Below are positions 19,489 through 29,179 of a DNA stretch of 64,000 bases, piece by piece. Numbering within the stretch: the first letter of the stretch is position 1; the number at the start of each line of letters is the position of its first letter. Origin of the DNA: Alteromonas sp. 5E99-2 (GTDB taxonomy: Bacteria > Pseudomonadota > Gammaproteobacteria > Enterobacterales > Alteromonadaceae); NCBI RefSeq assembly GCF_017368475.1, contig NZ_JAFNJE010000004.1, positions 124,001 to 188,000 of the forward strand, in the 5' to 3' direction. A program made the position numbers and the translations under genes. The notes beneath the pieces are model-generated. The model was given only the letters and a program-made list of their open reading frames with translations, did not search any database and was not told the DNA's origin.

Positions 19489-20537
19489 ATTGGGATGAGC
19501 TTAGCTTATGGCCTGTATATGACTGGCCCGAAAGCCAAAAACAGTCTGTGTTTAAACCCGCATTTTCTGAGCTCAACCAATGGCATTATACTCATTGTAA
19601 ACCCTACCAGCACTGGGTAAACGCCAGCCAAGGTGAACATCTCCCCCTTTGGGCGAGGCAGTTCAAGTTACAACACTTGTCTTCTATTCCTGAAGAGCAT
19701 CGCTTTAAAACGGTTACGTCTAGCGGAACCAGCGGCGGCTCGGTATCACAAATTGTGTTAGATAGAACCACAAGCGCATTGCAGTCTAAAATACTGACTA
19801 AAATACTGGGGCAATGGATTGGGAAGCAACGCCTCCCCTATTTAGTTGTGGATAGCCCTTCAGTATTAAAGTCAGGAAGTTCATTTGGTGCTCGCGCTGC
19901 GGGAATTCAAGGCTTATCATTTTTTGGTCGAGGCAGAGAATTTGCGTTAGACGACGACTTTAATCTTAACTTGGACGGGTTATTGCCTTTCCTAAAACAA
20001 CATTCAGGCCCAACCGCGTCTCCTATTTTAGTATTTGGTTTCACATTTATTCTATGGTCTAAGTTTCTAAAGCCTTTGTTAAATAAAGGATTAACCTTTG
20101 ACCTACCCAATATGATCATTTTACACAGCGGCGGCTGGAAAAAGATGCTCGATGACGCTGTGGATAATGAAACCCTGAAACATCATGTTCATGGGCTATT
20201 TGGGACCCATCATGTTCATAATTTTTATGGTATGGCGGAACAAACCGGAACCATCTATGTTGAATGTGACGCTGGGCATTTACATGTTCCAGTTTGGGCA
20301 GATATCGATATTCTAGATCCTCAAACCTTTAAACCTACTGAAATAGGTAACCAAGGAATTATCCAAACCCGTTCATTGTTACCCACCAGTTACCCCGGAC
20401 ACAATATCGCCACCGAAGATTTAGGCGTCATTCGTGGTATTGATGATTGTCCTTGTGGAAGAAAAGGAAAATATTTCAACGTCCTTGGTCGTATACCTAA
20501 AGCTGAAATAAGAGGTTGCAGTGATACGTTTAAGTAA
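19482..20537 (+). CDS. LuxE-like acyl-protein synthetase
   Basis: Member of the acyl-protein synthetase (LuxE) branch of the ANL superfamily, which activates an acid with ATP and passes the acyl group to a Cys of its own and then to LuxC. The ATP-binding motif SSGTSGG is at residues 80-86. A Cys at position 346 (EIRGCSD) lies very near the C-terminus, where LuxE carries its acyl-acceptor Cys. The last bases overlap the LuxC-like gene by 17, so the two are surely coexpressed. It is not part of a lux operon: no luxAB are present. Confidence 0.78.
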   Translation: MLNWDELSLWPVYDWPESQKQSVFKPAFSELNQWHYTHCKPYQHWVNASQGEHLPLWARQFKLQHLSSIPEEHRFKTVTSSGTSGGSVSQIVLDRTTSALQSKILTKILGQWIGKQRLPYLVVDSPSVLKSGSSFGARAAGIQGLSFFGRGREFALDDDFNLNLDGLLPFLKQHSGPTASPILVFGFTFILWSKFLKPLLNKGLTFDLPNMIILHSGGWKKMLDDAVDNETLKHHVHGLFGTHHVHNFYGMAEQTGTIYVECDAGHLHVPVWADIDILDPQTFKPTEIGNQGIIQTRSLLPTSYPGHNIATEDLGVIRGIDDCPCGRKGKYFNVLGRIPKAEIRGCSDTFK

Positions 20538-21702
20538 ACTTGTTAAATTCGACACAATCAGGTGGCTTTACCCCAAGGCAATAGAGCACTGCGATATGTT
20601 CGACAATGCGCCCTGCGCTGAATTTATGAGTGAAGATAGTCTGAGCTTTTTTTCCGATTTTTCGGCATTTTTACTACACCAAGAAAAGGTTAAAGAGGAA
20701 CCTGTCTTAGTGTCGCTGGCATTTTGGTTACGCAGTGCCAATTTAACTCAAATTGCACAAAAATATACGAAAAATCAACATGAGCCTTTGGGTAGTGTAT
20801 TTCAAATCGCGCCGAACAATATCGACACCTTATTTTTTTACAGCCTAACCCTAGGCATATTGACGGGAAACAAAGTTGTTGTTCGACTAGGTAATACCGC
20901 TTCGCCTATTGCGTCTTTACTCATTGAACAATTTATAGAGTATTGTGCCAAATCACATTATCAAGCTGCTAACCGCCTTGCCTTAGTTTCATACCCTCGA
21001 AACGACGATATCTCTGGGAGCCTTGTGGCCCATGCTGATGGCATTGTCGTTTGGGGAGGGGATGCTACGGTAAATCATTTCAAAACATTGAAAACTAAAA
21101 ACAGCTGTAAAAATCTATATTTTCCAGACAGGTATTCCATTGCTTTACTTGGCGAGATAGCCAAATCTGATATTCAAAAAGCAGCGAAAGGTTTTATTAC
21201 CGATGTACAAAGCTTTTCTCAACAAGCTTGTGCGTCGCCTAGAGTTGTTGTTTGGTTGCCAAATGTAACGACCAGAACCAAACAACTGTTCTGGTCTGTG
21301 GTTAATGAACATTGGGGAAATACCCAACTTACCACAGCAGAACAGGTAGACCGGCAGGTTTATATTCAATACCTTGTAATGCGTGGACAAACCCAAGCAT
21401 TAAGTTCGTTCGATGATTTTGATGTGATTGATGTATCTCATATACAACAACAAGACATCGAACTACATTGTGGTAATTATATATTTGTACAAAACCACCT
21501 TTCATCTTTGCATGACCTAAATGCGTTACTGCAACCTAAACTACAAGGCATTAGCTATTATTCTGTATCAGATGAAGAACGGCTAGAAGTGCAAAGTTTA
21601 GCAGGCGGCGAACACATTCGCCGCTGGTCTTTGCTAGGACAAAGCTTACAGTTTTCTCATGTTTGGGATGGGGTGGATATGGTTAGTGAACTAAGCAACT
21701 AA
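20521..21702 (+). CDS. LuxC-like acyl-CoA reductase family protein
   Basis: Related to the fatty-acyl reductase LuxC, an aldehyde-dehydrogenase-fold enzyme that reduces an acyl thioester to the aldehyde with NADPH. The catalytic Cys is probably C237 in SFSQQACASP, the LuxC signature region. VVRLGNTASPIASLL and DGIVVWGGDATVNHF match the cofactor-binding part. At 393 residues it is shorter than LuxC (about 480). It ends the cassette and converges with the maf gene 23 bases away. Confidence 0.78.
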   Translation: MIRLSKLVKFDTIRWLYPKAIEHCDMFDNAPCAEFMSEDSLSFFSDFSAFLLHQEKVKEEPVLVSLAFWLRSANLTQIAQKYTKNQHEPLGSVFQIAPNNIDTLFFYSLTLGILTGNKVVVRLGNTASPIASLLIEQFIEYCAKSHYQAANRLALVSYPRNDDISGSLVAHADGIVVWGGDATVNHFKTLKTKNSCKNLYFPDRYSIALLGEIAKSDIQKAAKGFITDVQSFSQQACASPRVVVWLPNVTTRTKQLFWSVVNEHWGNTQLTTAEQVDRQVYIQYLVMRGQTQALSSFDDFDVIDVSHIQQQDIELHCGNYIFVQNHLSSLHDLNALLQPKLQGISYYSVSDEERLEVQSLAGGEHIRRWSLLGQSLQFSHVWDGVDMVSELSN

Positions 21703-21725
21703 ATTGCTATATTCACAACATGTTG

Positions 21726-24700
21726 CTAATCGGATTTAATCGTCCACTGATAGGCATTTTCATCATGAAAACAATTCACATGACCTTGCAACTTTTCATC
21801 AGATAGTAAATGAATAATAACCAAATCTCGTTGGCTATATTCAATAGGCGCAGGTTTAGCAAAGCTCCCCAATATATCAACATAATTATTGGGGAGCTTT
21901 GCGTTAAAACAGCAGTAATCGGGAAAAACATAAAATTGAGGTAATACCTCACCTAAATTTTCAATCAAATTCAAAGTTTGATTCTTTATTAACTCCAATG
22001 TCGCCTTTGTAGAATAAAGTAATTTTGGAACATATATGGCGCCATCTAATTCACCATTTATAACTTTAGGGACTAACTTTAAGGTATTTGCATCATAGTG
22101 TAGAGGTGCTGTCCCGTTGTAAAAATCGTCTAGCGAATCCTTGGACTTGGTATGAAAAGGGCTTATCAGCAAGTTTATCCTATGTGCAGGCAGAGCTGCT
22201 TTTAACCGTTTGAAAATGTGAATATCAACATCAACAATTAGGACATCTTTGGGTTCATTTTGTCGACTAAGCGTATATACAATTTTGTCAAAGATGTTTT
22301 CATTATTTATGATAAAAACAAAACTTGAATACTCGCTAAATTCATCACTAGAAAAGTGAAAGTTCATATTTTTAGTTTTGAATTCACTTATACTTTCCAA
22401 AAGGTAAGGACAATTTGTAATGTTCAAATTGACATAAACCTCTACAGATTTTAAATAACTATGTGCGATTATCTTTTCTCGATGAAAACCGAAAGAGTGA
22501 ATAAAGTCAAACTCAGAAGCATAATTAGCATACTCAATTTTCACTTTACATAAAAAACGTCGCCATGCACTAATCAAAGAGATTTCTAACCCAAAATCTG
22601 ACTCTGGCAATTGAGAGAATTTTGAAAAGACACTCAATGCATAATTATTAGAACCGTAAAACAAATAGAATGATAGTGAGTTATTGTTATAGAAATCGAT
22701 TAATAGTTGTTTCTGTTTCAATATAAATGTGTCTATAGTAATGTCTCTTGCCTCAAGACTAGACAAAAGAGTTAATAACAATTCAATATCTTGCTCTACT
22801 TTCTCTAAACTAAAATGGCTTAAAATATCTTTTGAATCCACCTGCTTAAGAAGGTTTTTAGATTGATAAAAAGCATGTTCTTTTAACGTGTCCAAAACAA
22901 CACTTTTATCCAATTTAATTTCTGGTAGCGTTAATTCATCAGAACGTATCGGCTTAGCGCCTTCGATTAGCGCTCCGTGGCTACAATTGAAACACTCTAC
23001 GCCCTCATTGCTAAGTAAGCTTTCCATACAATTCTTAGATAACTTAAACTCGTACTTCGTTTTTAAAAAGCCACCGAAATTTCCAGGAACAAAAATATTC
23101 AATTGATTACTTTTAGCATAGTCATAAACTTCTTGACCTTTTTCATTATAGTATTGAGAGTGACTTGAGTGATGCTCAGTATCCGATAAAAAGGCTAAAT
23201 CCACACCAAATAAAAAGATATTTTTTAACTTCAATTTGATAATTGCGTTCAAAGCTAAATTAGAAACTGTGGGATACGCATTTTCTAAAATTTCGGCAAC
23301 ATTGCGGCCTATCGCTAGTTCTGTTACTTCTGTTGACGATTCTCCCTGCTTTAAACACATGAAAACATCTTTAAAAAGTTCGGTAACGTGGGGGTGAATA
23401 CCATTACAAGACAACAATATCGTTTCAGCTAACAACGGTTTGCAATCGGCCCTCTGTAACCAATCATACGTAGAACGGTTTTGTTCTATTTCTACGTGAA
23501 TATCAGGTTTAATATTAAACTTCGCTAACGTACCAATAGAAGTACCACAAGAAACAATAATAACCCGTTCTTGAACCGAACTTATGTAGTCTATTTCTTT
23601 GTCTAATGAAGGACCATTGCCAACAATAAACACAGGGGTTTCATCAAAGGTACCTGGATATGTTATATCCGACTCTGTTCGTTGTACAAAGCACTCATTT
23701 TTCAGTACATGACGAGTATGCTCTATACCGTAACGCACATGATCAAAGTATTCACCCGCACTGACTACGACCTGTAACTGTTCTCGCAATGAACTGATTC
23801 GATCAGCAAAGTCTCTTCTCGAATAAGCTTGATAAAAATAAGTATCTTGCAATACATAAGGACCAATTGCATGAAACTGATGTATTAAATCTGAATATAA
23901 ATGACTACCATCATCGCCAATATTAAAATACAAGCGGGCTTGCCTATGGTTAAAGTCATCTAATATAGGTTTAAAGTCTATAGCGAATAAAGCAGCATAA
24001 AAAAAGTCAGGTTCAGGTTCACAAACTAGAAGAGCATCAATTGTATGTTCAGCTAATAATTCATCTAGATGATAACCATTAACTATACCAAACAAAATTA
24101 ATGACTTGATATCACTAGGCAAAGTCGAAACTTTGTCATCTAACTGCTCAATTATCACGCCAACTTCATCAACAAACTGATAATGCAAATAGGGGAGCAA
24201 TTTAGTCCCGTTGTAACCAAGTACCAAACCATCTTTATTGGGGTACTGAGCAAAATTATTGTAATTAGATTTTCCGGCATCACGTGGCAATTCTGAGCAA
24301 AAATAAAGTCCTGTTTCTATGTGTCTTAGTGCTACTTCATTTTCTTTAGATTCCACAACTTCCCAGCGCTGTGACTTATAATTTTCAAACTGCAAAGCAA
24401 TCTCTGAGAACGTTGCTCTGAAAGTTTCAATATTCTTTTTAAACAGTGAGTGATCTTTAGGTACAACTTTTTCTGAGATTTCAAATTTCGGCGGAGGAGT
24501 CCAAATAGGTATGTATTGAGACCAATTTTCTCCTCGCTGCCATTCAATAGCATATTCAAAAAAGGATATAGCATTGTAAAATTTTGCGTGATCAATGATG
24601 CTTAAAAATTCAGCATTATTGTAATGCTGATAAAAATCAATGAACTTTAAACTACAGTGTTCTCTAAGCTCTTTTAAATCACTTTTTATTTTTTCCCCAC

Positions 24701-25244
24701 TTTCACCTATTTGAAAGAATAGCGTTATACCTTTTTCTTCTGCCCGTTTTAACACAATTTGCCAATCAAGGAGAAAGCTTGAGCCCAACAAAAACTGAGT
24801 TTCTGGCTCATAGATAATTATAAATTTGCTGTTTGTCTCTTCAATCAATAAGTTAAGATGATAACCAAGACCTAACCCTAGTATAACTAGACAGGAGGAG
24901 TCCGTAACTTGTGATGATTGAGCACCATTTGCGTCCAAATATACTCGTATGGGCGCGTCCTTGAATTTGTTTACTTGACGGTGAATTTCGTCATTTGGCT
25001 CAACGCCATAGAGCACAGTACCGGTTACTCCATCGACTAAATTCCCATTTTTATTCTTGTTAAAAAAAAGGCCATAGTTTTGCCAACTACTTTGTTCAAC
25101 AACTTTTTTTAATCCCGGTGCAAAACGAAAAAAAGCCCTTTTATTATCCTCAAAACGCTTTGTTAAACCAATTGCACTATGTTGCTCTATATCACTTTGC
25201 TTTTCTTCGTCAGAATAGATGTGTAAACGTATATCATCAAGCAT
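21726..25244 (-). CDS. Very large Maf (motility accessory factor) flagellin glycosyltransferase-like protein
   Basis: Maf/DUF115 proteins are needed to put nonulosonic acids on flagellin. The core MptE-like domain lies at about 536-760, with PVFIVGNGPSLDKEIDYI and the DIHVEIEQNRSTYDWL acidic site. In front are two related N-terminal units, about 117-195 (LVILGLGLGYHL, IIYEPETQF, FQIGESG) and 381-455 (LILFGIVNGYHL, LVCEPEPDF, FNIGDDG), an internal duplication. About 370 C-terminal residues are unassigned. At 1172 residues it is much longer than common Maf proteins (about 600-700). It is downstream of pseBCFIG, 15 bases after pseG. Confidence 0.85.
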   Translation of the reverse strand: MLDDIRLHIYSDEEKQSDIEQHSAIGLTKRFEDNKRAFFRFAPGLKKVVEQSSWQNYGLFFNKNKNGNLVDGVTGTVLYGVEPNDEIHRQVNKFKDAPIRVYLDANGAQSSQVTDSSCLVILGLGLGYHLNLLIEETNSKFIIIYEPETQFLLGSSFLLDWQIVLKRAEEKGITLFFQIGESGEKIKSDLKELREHCSLKFIDFYQHYNNAEFLSIIDHAKFYNAISFFEYAIEWQRGENWSQYIPIWTPPPKFEISEKVVPKDHSLFKKNIETFRATFSEIALQFENYKSQRWEVVESKENEVALRHIETGLYFCSELPRDAGKSNYNNFAQYPNKDGLVLGYNGTKLLPYLHYQFVDEVGVIIEQLDDKVSTLPSDIKSLILFGIVNGYHLDELLAEHTIDALLVCEPEPDFFYAALFAIDFKPILDDFNHRQARLYFNIGDDGSHLYSDLIHQFHAIGPYVLQDTYFYQAYSRRDFADRISSLREQLQVVVSAGEYFDHVRYGIEHTRHVLKNECFVQRTESDITYPGTFDETPVFIVGNGPSLDKEIDYISSVQERVIIVSCGTSIGTLAKFNIKPDIHVEIEQNRSTYDWLQRADCKPLLAETILLSCNGIHPHVTELFKDVFMCLKQGESSTEVTELAIGRNVAEILENAYPTVSNLALNAIIKLKLKNIFLFGVDLAFLSDTEHHSSHSQYYNEKGQEVYDYAKSNQLNIFVPGNFGGFLKTKYEFKLSKNCMESLLSNEGVECFNCSHGALIEGAKPIRSDELTLPEIKLDKSVVLDTLKEHAFYQSKNLLKQVDSKDILSHFSLEKVEQDIELLLTLLSSLEARDITIDTFILKQKQLLIDFYNNNSLSFYLFYGSNNYALSVFSKFSQLPESDFGLEISLISAWRRFLCKVKIEYANYASEFDFIHSFGFHREKIIAHSYLKSVEVYVNLNITNCPYLLESISEFKTKNMNFHFSSDEFSEYSSFVFIINNENIFDKIVYTLSRQNEPKDVLIVDVDIHIFKRLKAALPAHRINLLISPFHTKSKDSLDDFYNGTAPLHYDANTLKLVPKVINGELDGAIYVPKLLYSTKATLELIKNQTLNLIENLGEVLPQFYVFPDYCCFNAKLPNNYVDILGSFAKPAPIEYSQRDLVIIHLLSDEKLQGHVNCFHDENAYQWTIKSD

Positions 25245-25259
25245 AAGTATATTCTTCTG

Positions 25260-26273
25260 TCATAATTCAAATTCACCAACTAGCTTGTCGATGTTTCTTT
25301 GTTTATCGTAAAAACACGCTCTCTGTTGCATCAAAATCAATTTTTCTTTAGATTCTATGAGGCGTCTCGCAATTCTCAGAAAATCATTTTTTAGCGTCTG
25401 CTGATTACCTGAGTATTCTATAATTTCAGCCCAGCCTTGCTCATTTGACAACTTAGATGCATGCCTTTGATTACTTGCTACTACAATTAGTAATGACGGT
25501 GTATGGCAAGCTAAAAGTTCAAACTGGCTACTGCCACCGGCAGAAACTGCAAACAACGCTTGACCCCAAACCTCAGCCATGTTCTGTACATTATGCTTAT
25601 GAGAAATTGAGATTTTTAGCACTTTATTCATTCTATTGATAAGTGTATTGAGATCATCTACGTATTTATAGGCAGGACCCGTCACTACACAAATAGCATA
25701 ATTTAAAGGTAAACTTACTAACAGCTCTAAGAAGTACCCTGTTAGATTTTGAGTATCTGCCCCGCCTAAGCATAAGACAATGGTATTGCGTTCATCGATA
25801 GATTTAGGCTGGATTTCAGTAAATTCCCGTCTCAAAATTCGATAATTATGTCCCAAAGCGAAGCGGGTATTTAACTGTTTATTTTGATACTGATTATGAT
25901 TCATTGCCGAATTAATCACTAAATCGACATGCTCAAAATCGGTATAAACTAAATCATCAAATAAAGCTACTCTTTCACATGCGTTTTTACACAACTTAAA
26001 AAAATCAGGTGGGACGTTATAAGAGTCGATTACAACCCAATCAACTACTTCATGGCTAAAGCCAGTTAATGATGACGCAGAAAAAGTCTCCGCAACTTCA
26101 ACAATGTTACCTATCCAATCGCTTCTGATATTAACAAGCTCAATTGAAGGCAAGTCTAGAACAAAAGTAATTTTATGTTTTTTTGATTGCAGCGCTTGTG
26201 CAAGAGCTAAACACCGAAGTAAATGCCCCATACCGGAGCGGCTTGAACCTTCAGTAAAAAACGCAACATGCAT
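25260..26273 (-). CDS. pseG: PseG, UDP-2,4-diacetamido-altrose hydrolase
   Basis: Removes UDP from UDP-2,4-diacetamido-2,4,6-trideoxy-beta-L-altropyranose, the fourth step to pseudaminic acid. The 337-residue GT-B-like protein starts with FFTEGSSRSGMGHLLRCLALA, the PseG N-terminal glycine-rich/His motif, and has the C-terminal sugar-nucleotide site FAVSAGGSSQFELLACHTPSLL. Its start and the pseI stop share a base, so it is coupled to pseI. Confidence 0.93.
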   Translation of the reverse strand: MHVAFFTEGSSRSGMGHLLRCLALAQALQSKKHKITFVLDLPSIELVNIRSDWIGNIVEVAETFSASSLTGFSHEVVDWVVIDSYNVPPDFFKLCKNACERVALFDDLVYTDFEHVDLVINSAMNHNQYQNKQLNTRFALGHNYRILRREFTEIQPKSIDERNTIVLCLGGADTQNLTGYFLELLVSLPLNYAICVVTGPAYKYVDDLNTLINRMNKVLKISISHKHNVQNMAEVWGQALFAVSAGGSSQFELLACHTPSLLIVVASNQRHASKLSNEQGWAEIIEYSGNQQTLKNDFLRIARRLIESKEKLILMQQRACFYDKQRNIDKLVGEFEL

Positions 26274-27325
26274 TAGCTAATATCTTGCCATGTAAGTGCG
26301 TGACCTTTCACAAAATCACTTGCCGCTTTTCTACCCAACACATCTTCCCAATATTTAGGAGCAAGACCAAAGGCAGGCCGCACAATGCGTAGATTCTCAT
26401 CAGTAAAAACATCTCCTTTTTTAACGTTTTCACTAACGTAAATAGAACGTCGATACTGTTTTGAATTCGTTTCAGCTTCAGTTCCTGCGTATACAATATC
26501 GCCTTTTGCTTCCCAAGCTCTATGAGCTTCTTCAACTAACATCTGTAACTCTTTTGGCTCCATAGAAAACGCTGCATCAACACCGCCATCGCTTCTATCA
26601 AGAACAAAGTGTTTTTCTATAACGACAGCGCCAAATACAACCGACGCAACAGCAGCTCCTATCCCTTTAGTATGATCAGATAAACCAACACTGGTTTTAA
26701 ATGTCGCGCTCATATGAGGTAAGGTAGTTAAATGAGTGTTTGTTGCCTCAGCCGGATACGTACTTGTACATTTTAGTAAGATAATATCTTCGCATCCAGC
26801 TTGCTTCGCTGTCGTGACTGCTTCATCTATCTCAGCTAGCGACGCCATACCCGTAGACATAATTATTGGTTTACCGGTTTTTGCTACTTTTTTAATTAAC
26901 GGAAGATGAGTCAGTTCAAACGATGCAATTTTATAGCAAGGTACATCTAATGTTTCTAAAAAATCTACGGCATCAAAGTCAAAAGGAGAGCTAAACGCTT
27001 CCAAACCAAGAGATCCAGCATAAGCAAACAACTCTTGATGCCACTCATAAGGAGTGGACGCTTTTTGATACAATGAATGCAATCGCTCGTTGAACCACAA
27101 ACTCTCTTTTTCCTGTATTAAGAAATCAGGATGGTCGACATCTAAAGTCATACTATCGGCAGTATAAGTTTGCAATTTGATGGCATGAGCACCAGCATTT
27201 GCAGCTTCTTCAATCATACGCTTAGCCAACGATAGATTCTGCTGATGATTGCCACTGAGCTCAGCAATAATAAAAGGCGCATGATTTAGTCCTATAAGAC
27301 TATTACCAATTTTAATCTCTTTCAT
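26273..27325 (-). CDS. pseI: Pseudaminic acid synthase PseI
   Basis: Condenses 2,4-diacetamido-2,4,6-trideoxy-L-altrose with phosphoenolpyruvate. It is a NeuB-type TIM barrel (about 15-270) with FIIAELSGNHQQNL, AIKLQTYTADSMTLD and SDHTKGIGAAVASVVFGAVVIEKHF, and a C-terminal SAF (antifreeze-like) domain at about 285-350. FIIAELSGNHQ is the PseI rather than NeuB variant. At 350 residues it has the family length; the start overlaps the pseF end by 14 bases. Confidence 0.96.
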   Translation of the reverse strand: MKEIKIGNSLIGLNHAPFIIAELSGNHQQNLSLAKRMIEEAANAGAHAIKLQTYTADSMTLDVDHPDFLIQEKESLWFNERLHSLYQKASTPYEWHQELFAYAGSLGLEAFSSPFDFDAVDFLETLDVPCYKIASFELTHLPLIKKVAKTGKPIIMSTGMASLAEIDEAVTTAKQAGCEDIILLKCTSTYPAEATNTHLTTLPHMSATFKTSVGLSDHTKGIGAAVASVVFGAVVIEKHFVLDRSDGGVDAAFSMEPKELQMLVEEAHRAWEAKGDIVYAGTEAETNSKQYRRSIYVSENVKKGDVFTDENLRIVRPAFGLAPKYWEDVLGRKAASDFVKGHALTWQDIS

Positions 27326-28040
27326 ATTGGCTCTTATTGTATTTTGATTTTATATACGCTTCGTACATAAGCTCTGCTTTAGTCCAATCTTCATATGTGT
27401 CGATGTCTTGCACCAGATATCTTGGTAATACAACGGGAATACTATGTTCGGAAAACATCGCTAATTTGTTTAACCAAGCCGAAGTGCTTCCCCAATAAAA
27501 CTGCCCAGCGTCGTGGTACATTTCCGCTAAATCTTGAGAGCGACACCCCATAGCACTCGGTGTCACAGGTAACACGCCGGATCCAGATAATTTTAGAGCT
27601 CTTTGAATAGGAAAATCGAATGAAGTCACAGAAAAAGCAAACTTTGACTCATTAGTATCAGTCAATTTCTCAAAGCCTTTTTTTATCCAATCACCAGTTA
27701 GGAAAGGTGCAGTTGCGTAAATACAACATACATTGTCTACTTCACCGAAATGATTTTCGTAAAACTTTATTCCATGTTCAACAACCGGCATAGTACCTGT
27801 TTTATCATCTGCGAGGCTAGTCGGTCTTTCTATGATAACAGTAGCCCCTGACTCCTTAGCTATTTTTGCTATTTCAGAATCATCCGTAGACACAACAATA
27901 GCATCAAAAAGGGCCGTACTGATTGCAGCTTCAATGCTATATGCAATTAATGGTTTTCCAGCAAAACAACGTATATTTTTTTTAGGAATACGCTTACTTC
28001 CTCCTCTTGCAGGTATTATCGCAATGTTTTTTTTATTCAT
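27312..28040 (-). CDS. pseF: Pseudaminic acid cytidylyltransferase PseF
   Basis: Makes CMP-pseudaminic acid from CTP. The nucleotidyltransferase motif AIIPARGGSKRIPKKNIR is at residues 7-24, followed by GKPLIAYSIEAA and the ATAPFLTGDWI segment. The 242-residue length is typical. It overlaps pseC by 4 bases. Confidence 0.95.
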   Translation of the reverse strand: MNKKNIAIIPARGGSKRIPKKNIRCFAGKPLIAYSIEAAISTALFDAIVVSTDDSEIAKIAKESGATVIIERPTSLADDKTGTMPVVEHGIKFYENHFGEVDNVCCIYATAPFLTGDWIKKGFEKLTDTNESKFAFSVTSFDFPIQRALKLSGSGVLPVTPSAMGCRSQDLAEMYHDAGQFYWGSTSAWLNKLAMFSEHSIPVVLPRYLVQDIDTYEDWTKAELMYEAYIKSKYNKSQYERD

Positions 28041-29179
28041 GACAGCATCTCTTTTAAAGATTGAATAATATAAGTTTGGTTATCGGCTGATAAATCAGGA
28101 AATAAAGGGAGAGTCACCGCCCGCTCAAAATAATTTTCACTCTGAGGGAATTGCCCTTGAAAGAATCCTAGTGATTGAAAGTAAGGGTGCCAATGAACGG
28201 GGATATAATGACTATTAGCCACAATTCCTTTACTTTTCAATTTGTCATAAACAAATTGTTTATCGTGCTCCAATAACTCCACCACAAACAAATGCCATGC
28301 ACTACTCTCATCCCAAATAGGAAGCTTTAAAGGTAGTATACTTAATTCATCAATGTATCGTTTTGCTCGCTCTCGACGCGCCTGAATCAAGGAATCTATT
28401 CGCTGCATCTGGCTAACACCTAATACCGCGTGTACATCGCTCAAACGATAATTGTAACCAAGAAGTTGCTGTTCAAAATGAGCCGGACCGAAACTATCAC
28501 TCTCAAATTCATTTGCGTTTTTTGTAATACCATGAGAAGCATATTGACGTAACTTTCGAGCTAATTTGTCGTCATTCGTTAATACGGCTCCGCCCTCGCA
28601 AGTCGTGATACTTTTTACAGGGTGGAATGAACATACGGTCATTATAGAATGGAAAGGTTTACCTAAAGCGTATTGCTTTTTATATTTGCCTCCCAAACCA
28701 TGAGCGTTATCTTCTATTATCGAAAACCCATAATCTAATGAAAGTTGATAAAATGCCTCTAAATCGCACCCATGACCCGCGAAATGCACAAGCACAATAG
28801 CTTTTGGCAAACAGTTGTTTTTTTGAGATTCCGATAATTTTTCTTTTAGTAAGCTAACAGACATTTGTCTAGTGACCGGATCAATATCAACAAAGTCTAT
28901 TTTAGAGCCGCAATACAAAGCACAATTTGCAGATGCAACAAATGTGTTAGGCGTTGTGTAGACAATATCACCTTTCTGCAAAGATAAAGCCAAACAAGCA
29001 ATATGCAACCCAGAAGTTCCACTATTTACGGCAACAGCATGCTTTGCTCCGGTGTATTCACACAACGTTTTCTCAAACAAAGGCACTTGCTCACCTTGTG
29101 TCAGGTTACCGCACTCCAATACTCCACTTACAGCATCAATATCATCGCGGTTAACCGATTGCGCTCCATAATAAATCAT
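28037..29179 (-). CDS. pseC: PseC, UDP-4-amino-4,6-dideoxy-AltNAc transaminase
   Basis: PLP-dependent DegT/DnrJ-family aminotransferase that puts the 4-amino group on the PseB product. The cofactor Lys is K189 in CSFHPVKSITTCEGG; the EDNAHGLGGKYK site is at 156-167. At 380 residues it is complete. It overlaps pseB by 4 bases and pseF by 4 bases. Confidence 0.95.
   Translation of the reverse strand: MIYYGAQSVNRDDIDAVSGVLECGNLTQGEQVPLFEKTLCEYTGAKHAVAVNSGTSGLHIACLALSLQKGDIVYTTPNTFVASANCALYCGSKIDFVDIDPVTRQMSVSLLKEKLSESQKNNCLPKAIVLVHFAGHGCDLEAFYQLSLDYGFSIIEDNAHGLGGKYKKQYALGKPFHSIMTVCSFHPVKSITTCEGGAVLTNDDKLARKLRQYASHGITKNANEFESDSFGPAHFEQQLLGYNYRLSDVHAVLGVSQMQRIDSLIQARRERAKRYIDELSILPLKLPIWDESSAWHLFVVELLEHDKQFVYDKLKSKGIVANSHYIPVHWHPYFQSLGFFQGQFPQSENYFERAVTLPLFPDLSADNQTYIIQSLKEMLS

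Noticed and set aside
17888-21702. A bacterial luminescence (lux) operon
   Set aside because: LuxC- and LuxE-like proteins are present, but there is no LuxA, LuxB or LuxD, and the neighbours are flagellin-glycan genes.
21700-21740. Small palindrome CAACATGTTG between the luxC-like and maf genes as a bidirectional terminator
   Set aside because: The stem is only 5 bp and no T tract is present.
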